Assembly (NCBI RefSeq): GCF_019802255.1
Contig: NZ_JAHYSS010000002.1
Location: 434,001-498,000 of the forward strand
Origin: Pedobacter polysacchareus
GTDB lineage: Bacteria; Bacteroidota; Bacteroidia; Sphingobacteriales; Sphingobacteriaceae
Reading direction: 5' to 3'
Length of the DNA: 64,000 nt
Part shown: positions 42,751 through 51,732 of the stretch, one piece after another
Layout: each line of letters starts with the position of its first letter
Numbering within the stretch: the stretch's first letter is position 1
The notes under the pieces: model-generated
The model's database searches: none
What the model was told of the DNA's origin: nothing
Seen by the model: the letters and a program-made list of their open reading frames with translations, nothing else
Made by a program: the position numbers and the translations under genes

Positions 42751-43785
42751 TTATTGATCCGCAATTTGTAAGACCATCCTTCCATCAATCTTTCCGGCCT
42801 TCATCTGATCGAATACTTCATTGATGTCTTCCAGTTTTGCTGCGGTTACCGTTGCTTTAACTTTTCCTTCAGCAGCAAATTCGATCGCTTCCTGTAAATC
42901 TTTTCGGGTACCTACAATGGAGCCACGGATCGTGATCCTGTTCAATACCGTATCAAAAATAGAAAGGTCGAAATTTCCCGGGGGAAGTCCGTTTAAAGCC
43001 ATGGTTCCTTTTCGTCTCAGTGTTTCCAATCCCTGTTTAAAGGCAATTGGAGAAACAGCAGTGACCAATGCACCGTGCATCCCACCAGTTTCTTTTTTGA
43101 GGAATTCTCCTGGGTTCTGTTTCATCGCATTGACCACTAAATCTGCGCCAAGTTTGGTGGCCAGCTCCAGCTTATCATCGGCCACATCAATTGCAGCCAC
43201 GTGCATGCCCATCGCTTTTGCATATTGAACTGCAACATGGCCCAATCCACCAATTCCAGAAATGGCTACCCATTCTCCAGGTTTTACTTCTGTCTCTTTT
43301 AGTCCTTTATAAACGGTTACCCCGGCGCATAAAATTGGCGCCATTTCCAGCAAATTGGAATTTGCAGGTAAATGACCTACATAGCGGGCATCAGCAATCA
43401 CGTACTCCGCAAAACTGCCATCTACACTGTAGCCGCCATTTTGCTGGCTTTCGCAGAGGGTTTCCCATCCGGTAATGCAGTGGTCGCAACCGCCACAGGC
43501 ACTGTAAAGCCAGGGTACGCCTACCAGGTCGCCTTCTTTAACATTAGTCACTTCAGGGCCAAGGGCTACTACATAACCTACGCCCTCATGACCAGGAATT
43601 AAAGGCATTTTCGGTTTTACAGGCCAATCTCCAGATACGGCATGTAAATCTGTATGGCATACGCCACTGGCAATTACTTTAACCAGTATCTGATTTCTGC
43701 CTGGTCTTTTAACTTCTACTTCTTCAATCTGCAATGGTTTTCCAAATTCGGAAATCACAGCGGCTTTCATCGTTTTAGGGAGCAT
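42751..43785 (-). CDS. adhP: Zinc-dependent alcohol dehydrogenase
   Basis: A 344-residue medium-chain dehydrogenase. Catalytic zinc ligands are in [10 protein letters not shown] and GHEGVGYV; the structural zinc site is [15 protein letters not shown] (four Cys); the NAD-binding turn is [17 protein letters not shown]. The sequence is of the bacterial AdhP type, oxidising primary alcohols such as ethanol to aldehydes, or the reverse. Met6 ([14 protein letters not shown], complement 43770) is an equally likely start and matches the usual family N-terminus. It is in a row with ALDH upstream and DUF779 downstream, but a strong terminator stands between ALDH and this gene. Confidence 0.92.
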   Translation of the reverse strand: MLPKTMKAAVISEFGKPLQIEEVEVKRPGRNQILVKVIASGVCHTDLHAVSGDWPVKPKMPLIPGHEGVGYVVALGPEVTNVKEGDLVGVPWLYSACGGCDHCITGWETLCESQQNGGYSVDGSFAEYVIADARYVGHLPANSNLLEMAPILCAGVTVYKGLKETEVKPGEWVAISGIGGLGHVAVQYAKAMGMHVAAIDVADDKLELATKLGADLVVNAMKQNPGEFLKKETGGMHGALVTAVSPIAFKQGLETLRRKGTMALNGLPPGNFDLSIFDTVLNRITIRGSIVGTRKDLQEAIEFAAEGKVKATVTAAKLEDINEVFDQMKAGKIDGRMVLQIADQ

Positions 43786-43810
43786 AAAATATGGGGGTAT
43801 AAATGAGAAT

Positions 43811-43848
43811 AAAAAAAAATCCCGGAAAACTACCTGCTGTCCGGGATT
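43811..43848 (-). terminator. Terminator between ALDH and ADH
   Basis: On the minus strand AATCCCGGA (complement 43848-43840) pairs with TCCGGGATT (complement 43826-43818) and runs into nine T. It should stop most ALDH transcripts before the ADH gene. Confidence 0.88.
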
Positions 43849-43861
43849 GAATCATCAACCA

Positions 43862-45367
43862 TTAAAAGAATCCTAATTTGTTTTTATCGTAAGAGATGAG
43901 CATGTTTTTGGTGCTGCGGTAATGATCCAGCATCATTTTATGGTTTTCTCTTCCGAAACCTGATTTTTTATAACCTCCGAAAGGGGCGTGTGCAGGATAG
44001 GCGTGGTATTGATTTACCCAGATTCTTCCTGCCTGAATCGCGCGTGGCACCTGATATAGTTCATGTGCATCACGGGTCCATACGCCTGCACCCAATCCGT
44101 ATAAGGTGTCGTTTGCAATTTCTATCGCTTCTTCTACCGTTTTAAAGGTGGTCACACAAAGTACAGGACCAAAAATCTCTTCCTGGAAAATGCGCATTTT
44201 GTTGTGTCCTTTTAATATAGTAGGCTCGATGTAATAACCAGTCCCTAATTCTCCTTCCAGCTTGTTGGCCGCACCCCCAATCAGGAGTTCTGCACCTTCT
44301 TCTTTACCAATGTTGAGGTAAGAAAGTATCTTTTGATACTGCTCATTTGAAGTCTGCGCGCCCATCATACTGGTTTTGTCTAATGGATGGCTGATTTTTA
44401 TCGCTTTAGTACGCTCGATCACGCGGGCGATAAATTTGTCGTAAATGCTTTCCTGAATCAGCAGACGCGAAGGGCAGGTACAGATTTCTCCCTGGTTTAA
44501 GGCAAACATCACGGCACCTTCCACCGCTTTATCGAAAAAGGCATCGTCTTTATCTGCTACCGATTCAAAGAAAATATTCGGAGATTTTCCACCCAGTTCC
44601 ATCGTGGAAGGGATGATGTTTTCTGCCGCATATTGCATAATTAGACGGCCGGATGTGGTACTTCCTGTAAAAGCAACTTTCGAGATCCTTGAAGAAGTAG
44701 CCAATGGTTTACCTACTTCAATTCCGTATCCGTTCACAATGTTCAGCACACCTGGAGGCAGGATGTCGCCGATCAATTCCATCAGAATGATGATCGAAAC
44801 CGGGGTTTGCTCAGCAGGCTTCACTACCGTACAACAACCTGCTGCCAGCGCAGGCGCGATTTTCCAGGTCGCCATCAATAAGGGGAAGTTCCAGGGAATG
44901 ATCTGGGCAACTACGCCGATTGGCTCATGCAGAGCAATGCTCACCGTATGCTCATCATGCTCTGCAATCGAACCTTCATCAGCCCTGATCACTCCTGCAA
45001 AATACCTGAAATGGTCTACTACCAATGGTAAATCTGCAGCCAGTGTTTCCCGGATCGCTTTTCCATTCTCTATGGTTTCTACGGTAGCCAGGTATTCTAA
45101 ATTGTCTTCTATTTTCTGTGCAACCTTTAATAATATATTACTTCTGTATACTGCCGAACTTTTGCTCCAGGTTTTGAATGCCTCATGCGCGGCATCTAAT
45201 GCCAGTTCTACATCTTCTTGACTCGACCTTGCGGCTTTTGTGAATACTTTTCCATCTATCGGAGAGATGTTGTCGAAGTAAACGCCCTTTACAGGAGCTA
45301 CAAATTTGCCGCCAATGAAATTGTCGTAATGCGATTTAAATGACGGTCTTTTTACTAGATTTTCCAT
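43862..45367 (-). CDS. NAD-dependent aldehyde dehydrogenase
   Basis: A 501-residue aldehyde dehydrogenase of the acetaldehyde-oxidising type. [20 protein letters not shown] is the NAD-binding entry, [15 protein letters not shown] the nucleotide loop, [14 protein letters not shown] carries the general-base Glu, and [15 protein letters not shown] the catalytic Cys; [10 protein letters not shown] and [13 protein letters not shown] complete the family signature. It oxidises the aldehyde made by the nearby alcohol dehydrogenase to acid. Regulated probably by the divergent AraC protein, 158 bases away from start to start. Confidence 0.93.
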   Translation of the reverse strand: MENLVKRPSFKSHYDNFIGGKFVAPVKGVYFDNISPIDGKVFTKAARSSQEDVELALDAAHEAFKTWSKSSAVYRSNILLKVAQKIEDNLEYLATVETIENGKAIRETLAADLPLVVDHFRYFAGVIRADEGSIAEHDEHTVSIALHEPIGVVAQIIPWNFPLLMATWKIAPALAAGCCTVVKPAEQTPVSIIILMELIGDILPPGVLNIVNGYGIEVGKPLATSSRISKVAFTGSTTSGRLIMQYAAENIIPSTMELGGKSPNIFFESVADKDDAFFDKAVEGAVMFALNQGEICTCPSRLLIQESIYDKFIARVIERTKAIKISHPLDKTSMMGAQTSNEQYQKILSYLNIGKEEGAELLIGGAANKLEGELGTGYYIEPTILKGHNKMRIFQEEIFGPVLCVTTFKTVEEAIEIANDTLYGLGAGVWTRDAHELYQVPRAIQAGRIWVNQYHAYPAHAPFGGYKKSGFGRENHKMMLDHYRSTKNMLISYDKNKLGFF

Positions 45368-45471
45368 GAATATATCGTCTTTTTAATGATTTTTAAAGTA
45401 AATTGAACTTGAGAGGGCAAGTAGCCGCTATACAAACCTAGGGCAATAGCGCAGGCGGAGGTAGGAGAATT

Positions 45472-45504
45472 GTTTCATAGTATAGCACTATCGTCTCATT
45501 GTAT
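45472..45504. promoter_or_regulatory. Direct repeats, possible AraC-type operator
   Basis: GTTTCATAGTAT (45472-45483) and GTCTCATTGTAT (45493-45504) match at 10 of 12 positions and are 21 bases apart, two helical turns, as expected for a pair of half-sites bound by an AraC-family dimer. They lie between the divergent aldehyde dehydrogenase and AraC genes. Confidence 0.5.
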
Positions 45505-45525
45505 GAACCAAATAATATTTTTGAT

Positions 45526-46446
45526 ATGCAGCACAAATTAAATCCATTCGGACTCAGCAGAGCGGAAAGTTTAAAGACACTCGTAGAAAATAGAACCGCA
45601 TATACCTTGCAGAACTGTGAGTTAAATGTCTTTGAGACCTATACGGAATCTTATCGCGTGCCGCTTGTATTTAATGATTTTGTGATCACCAGTATGTTAA
45701 GAGGGAAGAAGGTGATGCACCTGTCGGGGAAATCTGAATTTGAGTATTATCCCGGACAAACGGTGATTGTACCCCCTGCATTGTGTATGAATATCGATTT
45801 CCCTGAAGCAACAAATGAGAATCCAACGCAATGTATTGCACTGGCGATTGATCCCGACCAAATCAGAAAAACAATCACTTATCTCAATGAATTTTTTCCT
45901 AAAGAAGCTGCCACAAGTTTGTGGCAATTGAATTTTGAGGAATGTCATTTTCAGAACAGCGAAGATATTGCAGGCTTAATTAATAAAGTGGTCAGAATTT
46001 GCTCAGAACGCTCTGGAGCCACAGATATTTTAGCCGATCTGACTTTAAAAGAATTGCTGCTGCGCATCATGCAAAAACAGCATCTGAAAAGTCTGGGGGC
46101 AGATTTATCGGAGCAGAACCGCAATCCATTGGCTTATGTACTCCATTATATCAAAACTAATCTGAATGAAAAAATCAATATCAATAGCTTGTCGGATAAG
46201 GCCTGTATGAGTAAAGCCACGTTTTATCGCTTATTTAAACGCGAATTGGGATTAAGTCCGAATGAATTTATCCTTTCTGAGAAAATCGCAAAAGCAAAAC
46301 AGCTGTTGAGTAATCCAAAAGCCAAGGTCGCTGCCGTTAGTTATGAGCTTGGATTTAGTGATGCTAATTATTTTATACGTGCATTTAAGAAGTTAGTAGG
46401 CATGACACCTGGTCATTACCAGCTGCAGGTAAATGCCGGTTTTTAA
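45526..46446 (+). CDS. AraC-family regulator of the aldehyde/alcohol cluster
   Basis: A 306-residue regulator. The N-terminal part (about 1-190) is the AraC_N-like ligand-binding region (EYYPGQTVIVPPALCMNIDF). The C-terminal DNA-binding part (about 205-300) has two helix-turn-helix motifs: INSLSDKACMSKATFYRLFK and VAAVSYELGFSDANYFIRAF. The ATG at 45526 is chosen; an in-frame TTG at 45499 would start inside the proposed operator. Divergent to the aldehyde dehydrogenase, which it probably activates in response to an alcohol or aldehyde. Confidence 0.9.
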   Translation: MQHKLNPFGLSRAESLKTLVENRTAYTLQNCELNVFETYTESYRVPLVFNDFVITSMLRGKKVMHLSGKSEFEYYPGQTVIVPPALCMNIDFPEATNENPTQCIALAIDPDQIRKTITYLNEFFPKEAATSLWQLNFEECHFQNSEDIAGLINKVVRICSERSGATDILADLTLKELLLRIMQKQHLKSLGADLSEQNRNPLAYVLHYIKTNLNEKININSLSDKACMSKATFYRLFKRELGLSPNEFILSEKIAKAKQLLSNPKAKVAAVSYELGFSDANYFIRAFKKLVGMTPGHYQLQVNAGF

Positions 46447-46791
46447 TCGTTTTACGGAATTTTGACTATGTTTTAAGAAATTAATTTTGGTGTTTTATAG
46501 TTTTTAGGAATATAATGAATGAATTGAACGGAGTGAATTTCTTGATTATTAGCTAATTTTAGTTAAATCCCCCAGCAATAGAAACGCTCCTCATAATCAT
46601 TTTATGAAAAGCTGAAGGTCCTCCTTCAGCTTTTTTTGTAGCAATCCCTGGCATAAAAAAAGCAGGTTAATTTTTTAGCCTAATCAGTAGGTAAAGAGTA
46701 ATCATTGTGATTTACTGTTTATGTTTTATATTTTGCAGCATTAACCTAGCATTTGACCCACAGCTGAAACACCAAATAAACCAAATATAAA
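46447..46791 (+). other. Gap before the beta-helix gene
   Basis: Holds the terminator at 46608-46637 and a promoter-like TTTATATTTTGC at 46726-46737 that only approximates TAnnTTTG. Nothing else is recognised. Confidence 0.4.
46608..46637 (+). terminator. Intrinsic terminator
   Basis: AAAGCTGAAGG (46608-46618) pairs with CCTTCAGCTTT (46623-46633) around a 4-base loop and continues into seven T. Confidence 0.92.
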
Positions 46792-49158
46792 ATGAAACAT
46801 TTAATGCCTGCAAAGCTCTTTTTGAGCTGTTGTCTGCTGTTTACAGTATCTAGCAGCCCGACTTTTGCAAAAGAACTCTACATTTCTGTAAAAGGAAATG
46901 ACCATAATCCGGGTACAAAAGAAAAGCCCTTGGCCAGCTTTAAAAAAGCGCAGCTGATGGCAAGGAAAATCAATGAAGCGCTGACCATTTATGTTCGTGG
47001 CGGAACCTATTACCTAAATGCCCCAATAATTTTCGGGAGGGAGGATGACAGGTCAGCAAAAACAGCAGTAGTCTATAAAGCATTTCCTGGGGAACAGGTG
47101 AAAGTAAGTGGTGGAATACCGCTGCAATTGACCTGGGAATCATTTTCCGCTGGAATTAAAAAAGCAAAGGTTGCGGATGATATCGCTTTTGATCAGTTAT
47201 TCGTTAACGGAAAACAGCAGCGCATGGCGAGGTATCCGAATTACAATCCTGCAGTCCGGTTTTTTGGCGGAGCTTCGGCTGATGCCATCAGTCCGGAAAA
47301 GGTGAAAAGTTGGAAACATCCGGAGGGAGGATTTGTGCATGCCCTCCATAAACATGAATGGGGAGGATACCAATACGAGATCAGTGGGAAAGATGAACAA
47401 GGAAAATTAGCGCTGAATGGCGGCTTTCAGAATAACCGGCAATTAGGAATGCATGATAAATACCGTTTTGTAGAAAATATTTTCGAAGAACTGGATACCG
47501 CCGGGGAATGGTATTTTGATAAAAAAGGTAAAACACTGTATCTGTATCCAGAAAAAGGAGTTGATTTAAGTAAAACTCTGGTAGAGGTTGCACAATTAAA
47601 ATCACTTTTTGAATTCCGTGGAACTGCCGCACAACCGGTTCGAAATATTCGACTGGAAGGAATGGAGCTCAGCCATACGTTAAGGACTTTCATGGAAACC
47701 AAAGAACCCTTATTGCGGAGCGACTGGACGATTTATCGTGGCGGAGCCGTAGTAATGGAAGGTGCGGAAAATTGTGTCATCAGCAATTGCTTTTTCAATA
47801 CAGTTGGTGGAAACGCTGTTTTTATGAGCAATCATAACAGAAAAAATGTGGTCACAGGTTGTCATATTCTCAATGCAGGTGCCAGTGGGGTTTGTTTTGT
47901 GGGTGATCCAGCTGCAGTGCGTTCTCCAAGTTTTGAATATGGACAGTTTGTTCCTTTAAAGGATATGGACCGGGAAAAAGGCCCTAAAACGAATAATTAT
48001 CCTGCGAATTGCAGTGTTGAAAACACTTTAATGAATGGACTGGGCAGCGTAGAAAAACAGGTTGCCGGTGTAGAGATTTCTATGTCGATGGACATAAAAG
48101 TAAGCCACAATACCATTTACGATGTGCCCAGAGCAGGAATAAACATCAGCGAAGGCACCTGGGGCGGACATTTGATTGCTTATAATGATGTGTATGATAC
48201 TGTATTGGAATCGGGAGATCATGGTGCTTTTAATTCCTGGGGCAGAGATCGTTTCTGGCATCCTGATTATGCTTCAATGGCCGAAATTGCTAAAAATAAT
48301 CCCGAACTGATTAAAGCTGATGTGATCAAACCGATCGTCATTCATGACAATCGGTTCCGCTGTGACCATGGCTGGGATATTGACCTGGATGATGGTTCTG
48401 GTCACTACCATATTTATAACAATGTTTGTCTGAATGGCGGACTCAAACTAAGGGAAGGTTTTTTCAGAACCGTAGAAAACAATGTGATCCTCAACAACTC
48501 GTTTCACCCTCATGTCTGGTTTAAAAATAGCGGAGATGTTTTTAAACACAACGTGGTGATGCGTCCTTACTATCCGATCCGGGTGGAAGATTGGGGTAAA
48601 GAAGTGGACTATAATCTTTTTCCTGATCAGGATGCCCTGCTGCAAGCTCAAAAAGCAGGCACAGATGCACATTCGGTATTTGGAGACCCTCAGTTTATCC
48701 ATCCTGAAAAAGGAGATTATCGTGTAAAAGCAAGTTCTCCTGCCTTGAAAGTAGGCTTTAAGAATTTTGCAACAGACCAGTTTGGGGTAAAGAGCGCCAG
48801 CTTAAAAGCATTGGTTCGTCCGGTAAAGCTGCCGGTAATCGTTTCCGATGGGAAGTCTGATGAGGTGGTCTATTATCACTTCCTTGGCGCAAAGGTGAAA
48901 AATCTAAATACGCTGGGAGAACGTTCTGCCACAGGCATGGCTACTGAAACAGGTGTGTTAATCCTGGAAGTCCCAGAGAAAAGTATTTTGCATGGCTTGC
49001 TGCAGGAAAATGATGTGCTGCTGATGTGCAGTAATCAGCAAATTGGTAACTGGAATGATCTGGCTAAGGTACAGCGAGCTTTTAAAGCTGGACAAAGAGT
49101 ACCCATCTCTATTTTTAGAAATCAGAGTTTAAAGAAAATGGAGATCCTGATCAAATAG
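46792..49158 (+). CDS. Exported right-handed beta-helix protein with C-terminal PDZ domain
   Basis: A 788-residue secreted protein: signal LFLSCCLLFTVSSSPTFAK, then LYISVKGNDHNPGTKEKPLA, the classic entry to polysaccharide-active beta helices. Right-handed parallel beta-helix repeats occupy about 100-640 (NCVISNCFFNTVGGNAVFMS, HNTIYDVPRAGINISEGTWG, HIYNNVCLNGGLKLREGFF). The last 85 residues (VLILEVPEKSILHGLLQEND, then VQRAFKAGQRVPISIFR) form a PDZ-like domain. The architecture fits a glycoside hydrolase or lyase on pectin-like or fucosylated glycans (GH141-like is one possibility), but I cannot identify catalytic residues. It is not in a SusCD locus. Transcribed alone. Confidence 0.82.
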   Translation: MKHLMPAKLFLSCCLLFTVSSSPTFAKELYISVKGNDHNPGTKEKPLASFKKAQLMARKINEALTIYVRGGTYYLNAPIIFGREDDRSAKTAVVYKAFPGEQVKVSGGIPLQLTWESFSAGIKKAKVADDIAFDQLFVNGKQQRMARYPNYNPAVRFFGGASADAISPEKVKSWKHPEGGFVHALHKHEWGGYQYEISGKDEQGKLALNGGFQNNRQLGMHDKYRFVENIFEELDTAGEWYFDKKGKTLYLYPEKGVDLSKTLVEVAQLKSLFEFRGTAAQPVRNIRLEGMELSHTLRTFMETKEPLLRSDWTIYRGGAVVMEGAENCVISNCFFNTVGGNAVFMSNHNRKNVVTGCHILNAGASGVCFVGDPAAVRSPSFEYGQFVPLKDMDREKGPKTNNYPANCSVENTLMNGLGSVEKQVAGVEISMSMDIKVSHNTIYDVPRAGINISEGTWGGHLIAYNDVYDTVLESGDHGAFNSWGRDRFWHPDYASMAEIAKNNPELIKADVIKPIVIHDNRFRCDHGWDIDLDDGSGHYHIYNNVCLNGGLKLREGFFRTVENNVILNNSFHPHVWFKNSGDVFKHNVVMRPYYPIRVEDWGKEVDYNLFPDQDALLQAQKAGTDAHSVFGDPQFIHPEKGDYRVKASSPALKVGFKNFATDQFGVKSASLKALVRPVKLPVIVSDGKSDEVVYYHFLGAKVKNLNTLGERSATGMATETGVLILEVPEKSILHGLLQENDVLLMCSNQQIGNWNDLAKVQRAFKAGQRVPISIFRNQSLKKMEILIK

Positions 49159-49170
49159 TGTCGGATGAGT

Positions 49171-49197
49171 AATGAGCAGCTGCTGATGCTGCTCATT
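49171..49197. terminator. Hairpin after the beta-helix gene
   Basis: AATGAGCAGC (49171-49180) pairs perfectly with GCTGCTCATT (49188-49197). An A-run, not a T-run, follows, so intrinsic termination is uncertain. Confidence 0.5.
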
Positions 49198-49287
49198 AAA
49201 AAATTGGTAACAATATGGTACTGTTTTGAGGATAATGAATGGGTTTCTTTAAGTTTGAATGTTTAACCAAGCCAATAACCGGATTCT

Positions 49288-50184
49288 ATGTCAGATTTTC
49301 GTCTAGAAGTATTCTATACCGTAGCCAAACGTCTTAGCTTTACAAAAGCCGCTGAAAGCTTATTCATTACCCAGCCAGCTGTGACAAAACACATCCATGA
49401 ATTGGAGCAGCAGTATAATAATAAGTTATTTGTTCGTAAGGGAAATCGGATTGAATTGACACCTGCAGGTGAATTGTTATTGCAGCATGCAGAAGAATTA
49501 TTTGCGATCTATAGAATCATTGATTTTGAGATGAATGCCCTGGTAGACAAGAAAGAAGGGCTCTTAAACCTGGGTGCCAGTACCACGATTGCGCATTATG
49601 TCGCCGCTCCGCTGCTTGCCGGTTTTAGAAAGAAATTCCCCGACATTCGTTTGAACCTGATCAATGGCAATACCGAGCAGATTGAAAAAGCTTTGATTGA
49701 CAGAGCAATTGATCTGGGGATCGTAGAGGGCAAATCTAAAAACCAGGAAATCAGTTATACGGAATTTATAAAGGATGAAATTGTGCTCGTTTGCGGGAAA
49801 GATCATCCATTGGCAAAGAAAGACCAGCTGAGTCCGGAAACACTCAAAGATTATGCTTTTGTGCTGCGGGAACAGGGATCTGGAACGAGAGAGGTGCTCA
49901 GCCATGCGCTAAAATCCATAGGCTTAAAAATGTCCGATCTGAAAGTTGAAATCCAGCTGGGCAGCACAGAAAGTATGAAGTCCTATTTAATGAATTCTTC
50001 TTGTCTGGCCTTCATCTCTATTCATGCCCTTAGTAAAGAACTTCAGAATGGTAGTCTGACTGTGATCGATGTCAGCGGATTGAGTATTGAACGCTATTTT
50101 TACTTCATTCATCTTCAAGGGAAACCGGATGGTTTGTCTGACGTATTCTTGCGCCATGTTCAGTTGGTGTATAACTTAAGGTAA
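49288..50184 (+). CDS. LysR-family transcriptional regulator
   Basis: A 298-residue LysR regulator. The winged helix-turn-helix is at about 2-62 (LEVFYTVAKRLSFTKAAESL, then ITQPAVTKHIHELEQQ); the C-terminal substrate-binding domain (about 90-295) has LNLGASTTIAHYVAAPLLAG and FVLREQGSGTREVLSHALKS. The following gene, 73 bases on, encodes a YeiH-type transporter; the same pairing of a CysB/YeiE-like LysR protein with YeiH is known from enterobacteria, so it probably controls that gene, possibly in response to a sulfur compound. Confidence 0.92.
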   Translation: MSDFRLEVFYTVAKRLSFTKAAESLFITQPAVTKHIHELEQQYNNKLFVRKGNRIELTPAGELLLQHAEELFAIYRIIDFEMNALVDKKEGLLNLGASTTIAHYVAAPLLAGFRKKFPDIRLNLINGNTEQIEKALIDRAIDLGIVEGKSKNQEISYTEFIKDEIVLVCGKDHPLAKKDQLSPETLKDYAFVLREQGSGTREVLSHALKSIGLKMSDLKVEIQLGSTESMKSYLMNSSCLAFISIHALSKELQNGSLTVIDVSGLSIERYFYFIHLQGKPDGLSDVFLRHVQLVYNLR

Positions 50185-50257
50185 TACCGGATCAGGTTTT
50201 TGAATTTGACCAGTCTCCCCATTCTTCTCAATTTTGTGTTACAGAAAAGGAGAAATT

Positions 50258-51190
50258 ATGGAACTGAGCGAGCGAACACGGAAGGTTATTTTTATCACAG
50301 CAGCATTGTTTTGTCTGCTGCCATTTATGTCTGCTCCATTGGCCTTATTATTAGGTTTGGTTATGGCGCAGCTGATGAAACATCCGTATCAGGAACTCAA
50401 CCACAAAGCGACCAATCTCTTATTGAAAGTATCTGTGGTCGGCCTAGGTTTTGGAATGAACGTATTTGCCGCCATGAAAGCCGGAAAAGAAGGGGTATTG
50501 TTTACCATAGCCTCCATTGCAGGGGTGCTGATGCTCGGCTATTTCCTGGGCAAAGTCTTCAAAATTGAACGTAAAACTTCTTATCTGATCTCCGCCGGAA
50601 CCGCAATCTGTGGTGGTAGTGCGATTGCCGCATTGTCGCCGGTGATGAAAGCAGAAGAAAAAGACATCTCTGTTTCTTTAGGGATCGTCTTTATTCTGAA
50701 TTCTGTAGCCTTATTCCTTTTTCCAATGATTGGACATGCGCTTGATTTAACGCAAACCCAGTTTGGAATGTGGTGCGCTATTGCCATTCATGACACCAGT
50801 TCAGTAGTGGGCGCGGCCAGTAAATATGGCGAAGAGGCACTAAAAATTGCGACTACAGTGAAATTAGCCCGTGCGCTATGGATTGTTCCACTGGCATTCG
50901 GAACGGCCTTTCTCTTTAAAAGCGATCGCTGTAAAGTGCAGCTGCCTTATTTTATTGGCTTGTTTATCCTGGCCATGCTGGCCAATACCTACCTGCCTTT
51001 TGTGAGCGTAATATCGCCTTATGTGCTGAGTATTGCTAAAGCCGGATTGACACTAACGCTGTTTCTGATTGGTTCCGGATTGTCCTTTAAAGTAGTTCGG
51101 GTGGTGGGCATCATGCCATTTTTGCAAGGCCTTATTTTATGGTTGGCGATCTCCGGCGCTTCCCTCTGGGCAATTGTAACTTTAAGCTAA
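50258..51190 (+). CDS. YeiH-type putative sulfate/sulfite exporter
   Basis: A 310-residue inner-membrane protein with about ten membrane segments. Family hallmarks are LLKVSVVGLGFGMNVFAAMK, YLISAGTAICGGSAIAALSP, FGMWCAIAIHDTSSVVGAAS and LFLIGSGLSFKVVRVVGIMP. ATG 50258 is chosen over the upstream in-frame TTG at 50234 because AAGGAG stands 6 bases before it, one of the few clear Shine-Dalgarno sites in this window. YeiH proteins are annotated as sulfate exporters; evidence on the substrate is thin. Likely controlled by the LysR protein upstream. Confidence 0.88.
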   Translation: MELSERTRKVIFITAALFCLLPFMSAPLALLLGLVMAQLMKHPYQELNHKATNLLLKVSVVGLGFGMNVFAAMKAGKEGVLFTIASIAGVLMLGYFLGKVFKIERKTSYLISAGTAICGGSAIAALSPVMKAEEKDISVSLGIVFILNSVALFLFPMIGHALDLTQTQFGMWCAIAIHDTSSVVGAASKYGEEALKIATTVKLARALWIVPLAFGTAFLFKSDRCKVQLPYFIGLFILAMLANTYLPFVSVISPYVLSIAKAGLTLTLFLIGSGLSFKVVRVVGIMPFLQGLILWLAISGASLWAIVTLS

Positions 51191-51271
51191 AAAGACGCCA
51201 TTTTATTTCATTAAAATGAGAATAGATCCTTCGTTTTTAACGATTTTTGAAGACACACCAACCCCATCGTT

Positions 51272-51718
51272 ATGACAAAACAAGATTACATCCATATTTA
51301 CGAAAGAGATCTTCAACGATTAATTACGGAAATGGAGGCTTATGGCCAGCAAGAAGAAATTTGGTTAACAGCTCCTGGCATCAGTAATACTGCCGGGCAC
51401 CTGGCACAGCACCTGATTGGGAATTTAAGAACCTTCGTCTGCCTGCCAATGGGTGGTTTTCCTTATGAACGCGATCGCGAAGCTGAATTTAAAGCAGTCA
51501 GGTTTACTTATGAAGAATTACTAAAAGAACTGTATGCTTTAAAAGCAGATGTAAAGACAAGTATTGAAAAGGTGGAAGACCTCGATGCGGCTTATCCAAT
51601 TGAAGTCAAAGAAGTATGTGAAGGCCAAACGAACGACTTTATGCTGTGTCATTTATTAGCTCATTTGGCCTACCATACCGGTCAGATCAATTACCACAGG
51701 CGATTGCTGACCAAATAA
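51272..51718 (+). CDS. DinB-like four-helix metal-binding protein
   Basis: A 148-residue protein of the DinB/DUF1572 type. Four helices are predicted, with His residues in AGHLAQHLIGNLRTFV and LLAHLAYHTGQINYHRRLL placed to bind a metal. Members act as thiol-dependent (bacillithiol or similar) S-transferases or have no known activity. It stands 82 bases after the YeiH gene and converges with the WrbA-RidA gene after 14 bases, with no hairpin between. Confidence 0.83.
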   Translation: MTKQDYIHIYERDLQRLITEMEAYGQQEEIWLTAPGISNTAGHLAQHLIGNLRTFVCLPMGGFPYERDREAEFKAVRFTYEELLKELYALKADVKTSIEKVEDLDAAYPIEVKEVCEGQTNDFMLCHLLAHLAYHTGQINYHRRLLTK

Positions 51719-51732
51719 ATTGATTGCTGAGT

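Noticed and set aside
44604..45221. 205-codon ORF antisense to the aldehyde dehydrogenase
   Set aside because: Shadow of a well-supported gene; no domain, signal or ribosome-binding site.
45421..45500. Large stem-loop around ATAG-CA-CTAT in the ALDH-AraC gap
   Set aside because: Only 4-base arms; the direct repeats explain the region better.
45499..45525. TTG start for the AraC regulator of the aldehyde cluster
   Set aside because: Lies within the proposed operator repeat; ATG 45526 gives the usual family start.
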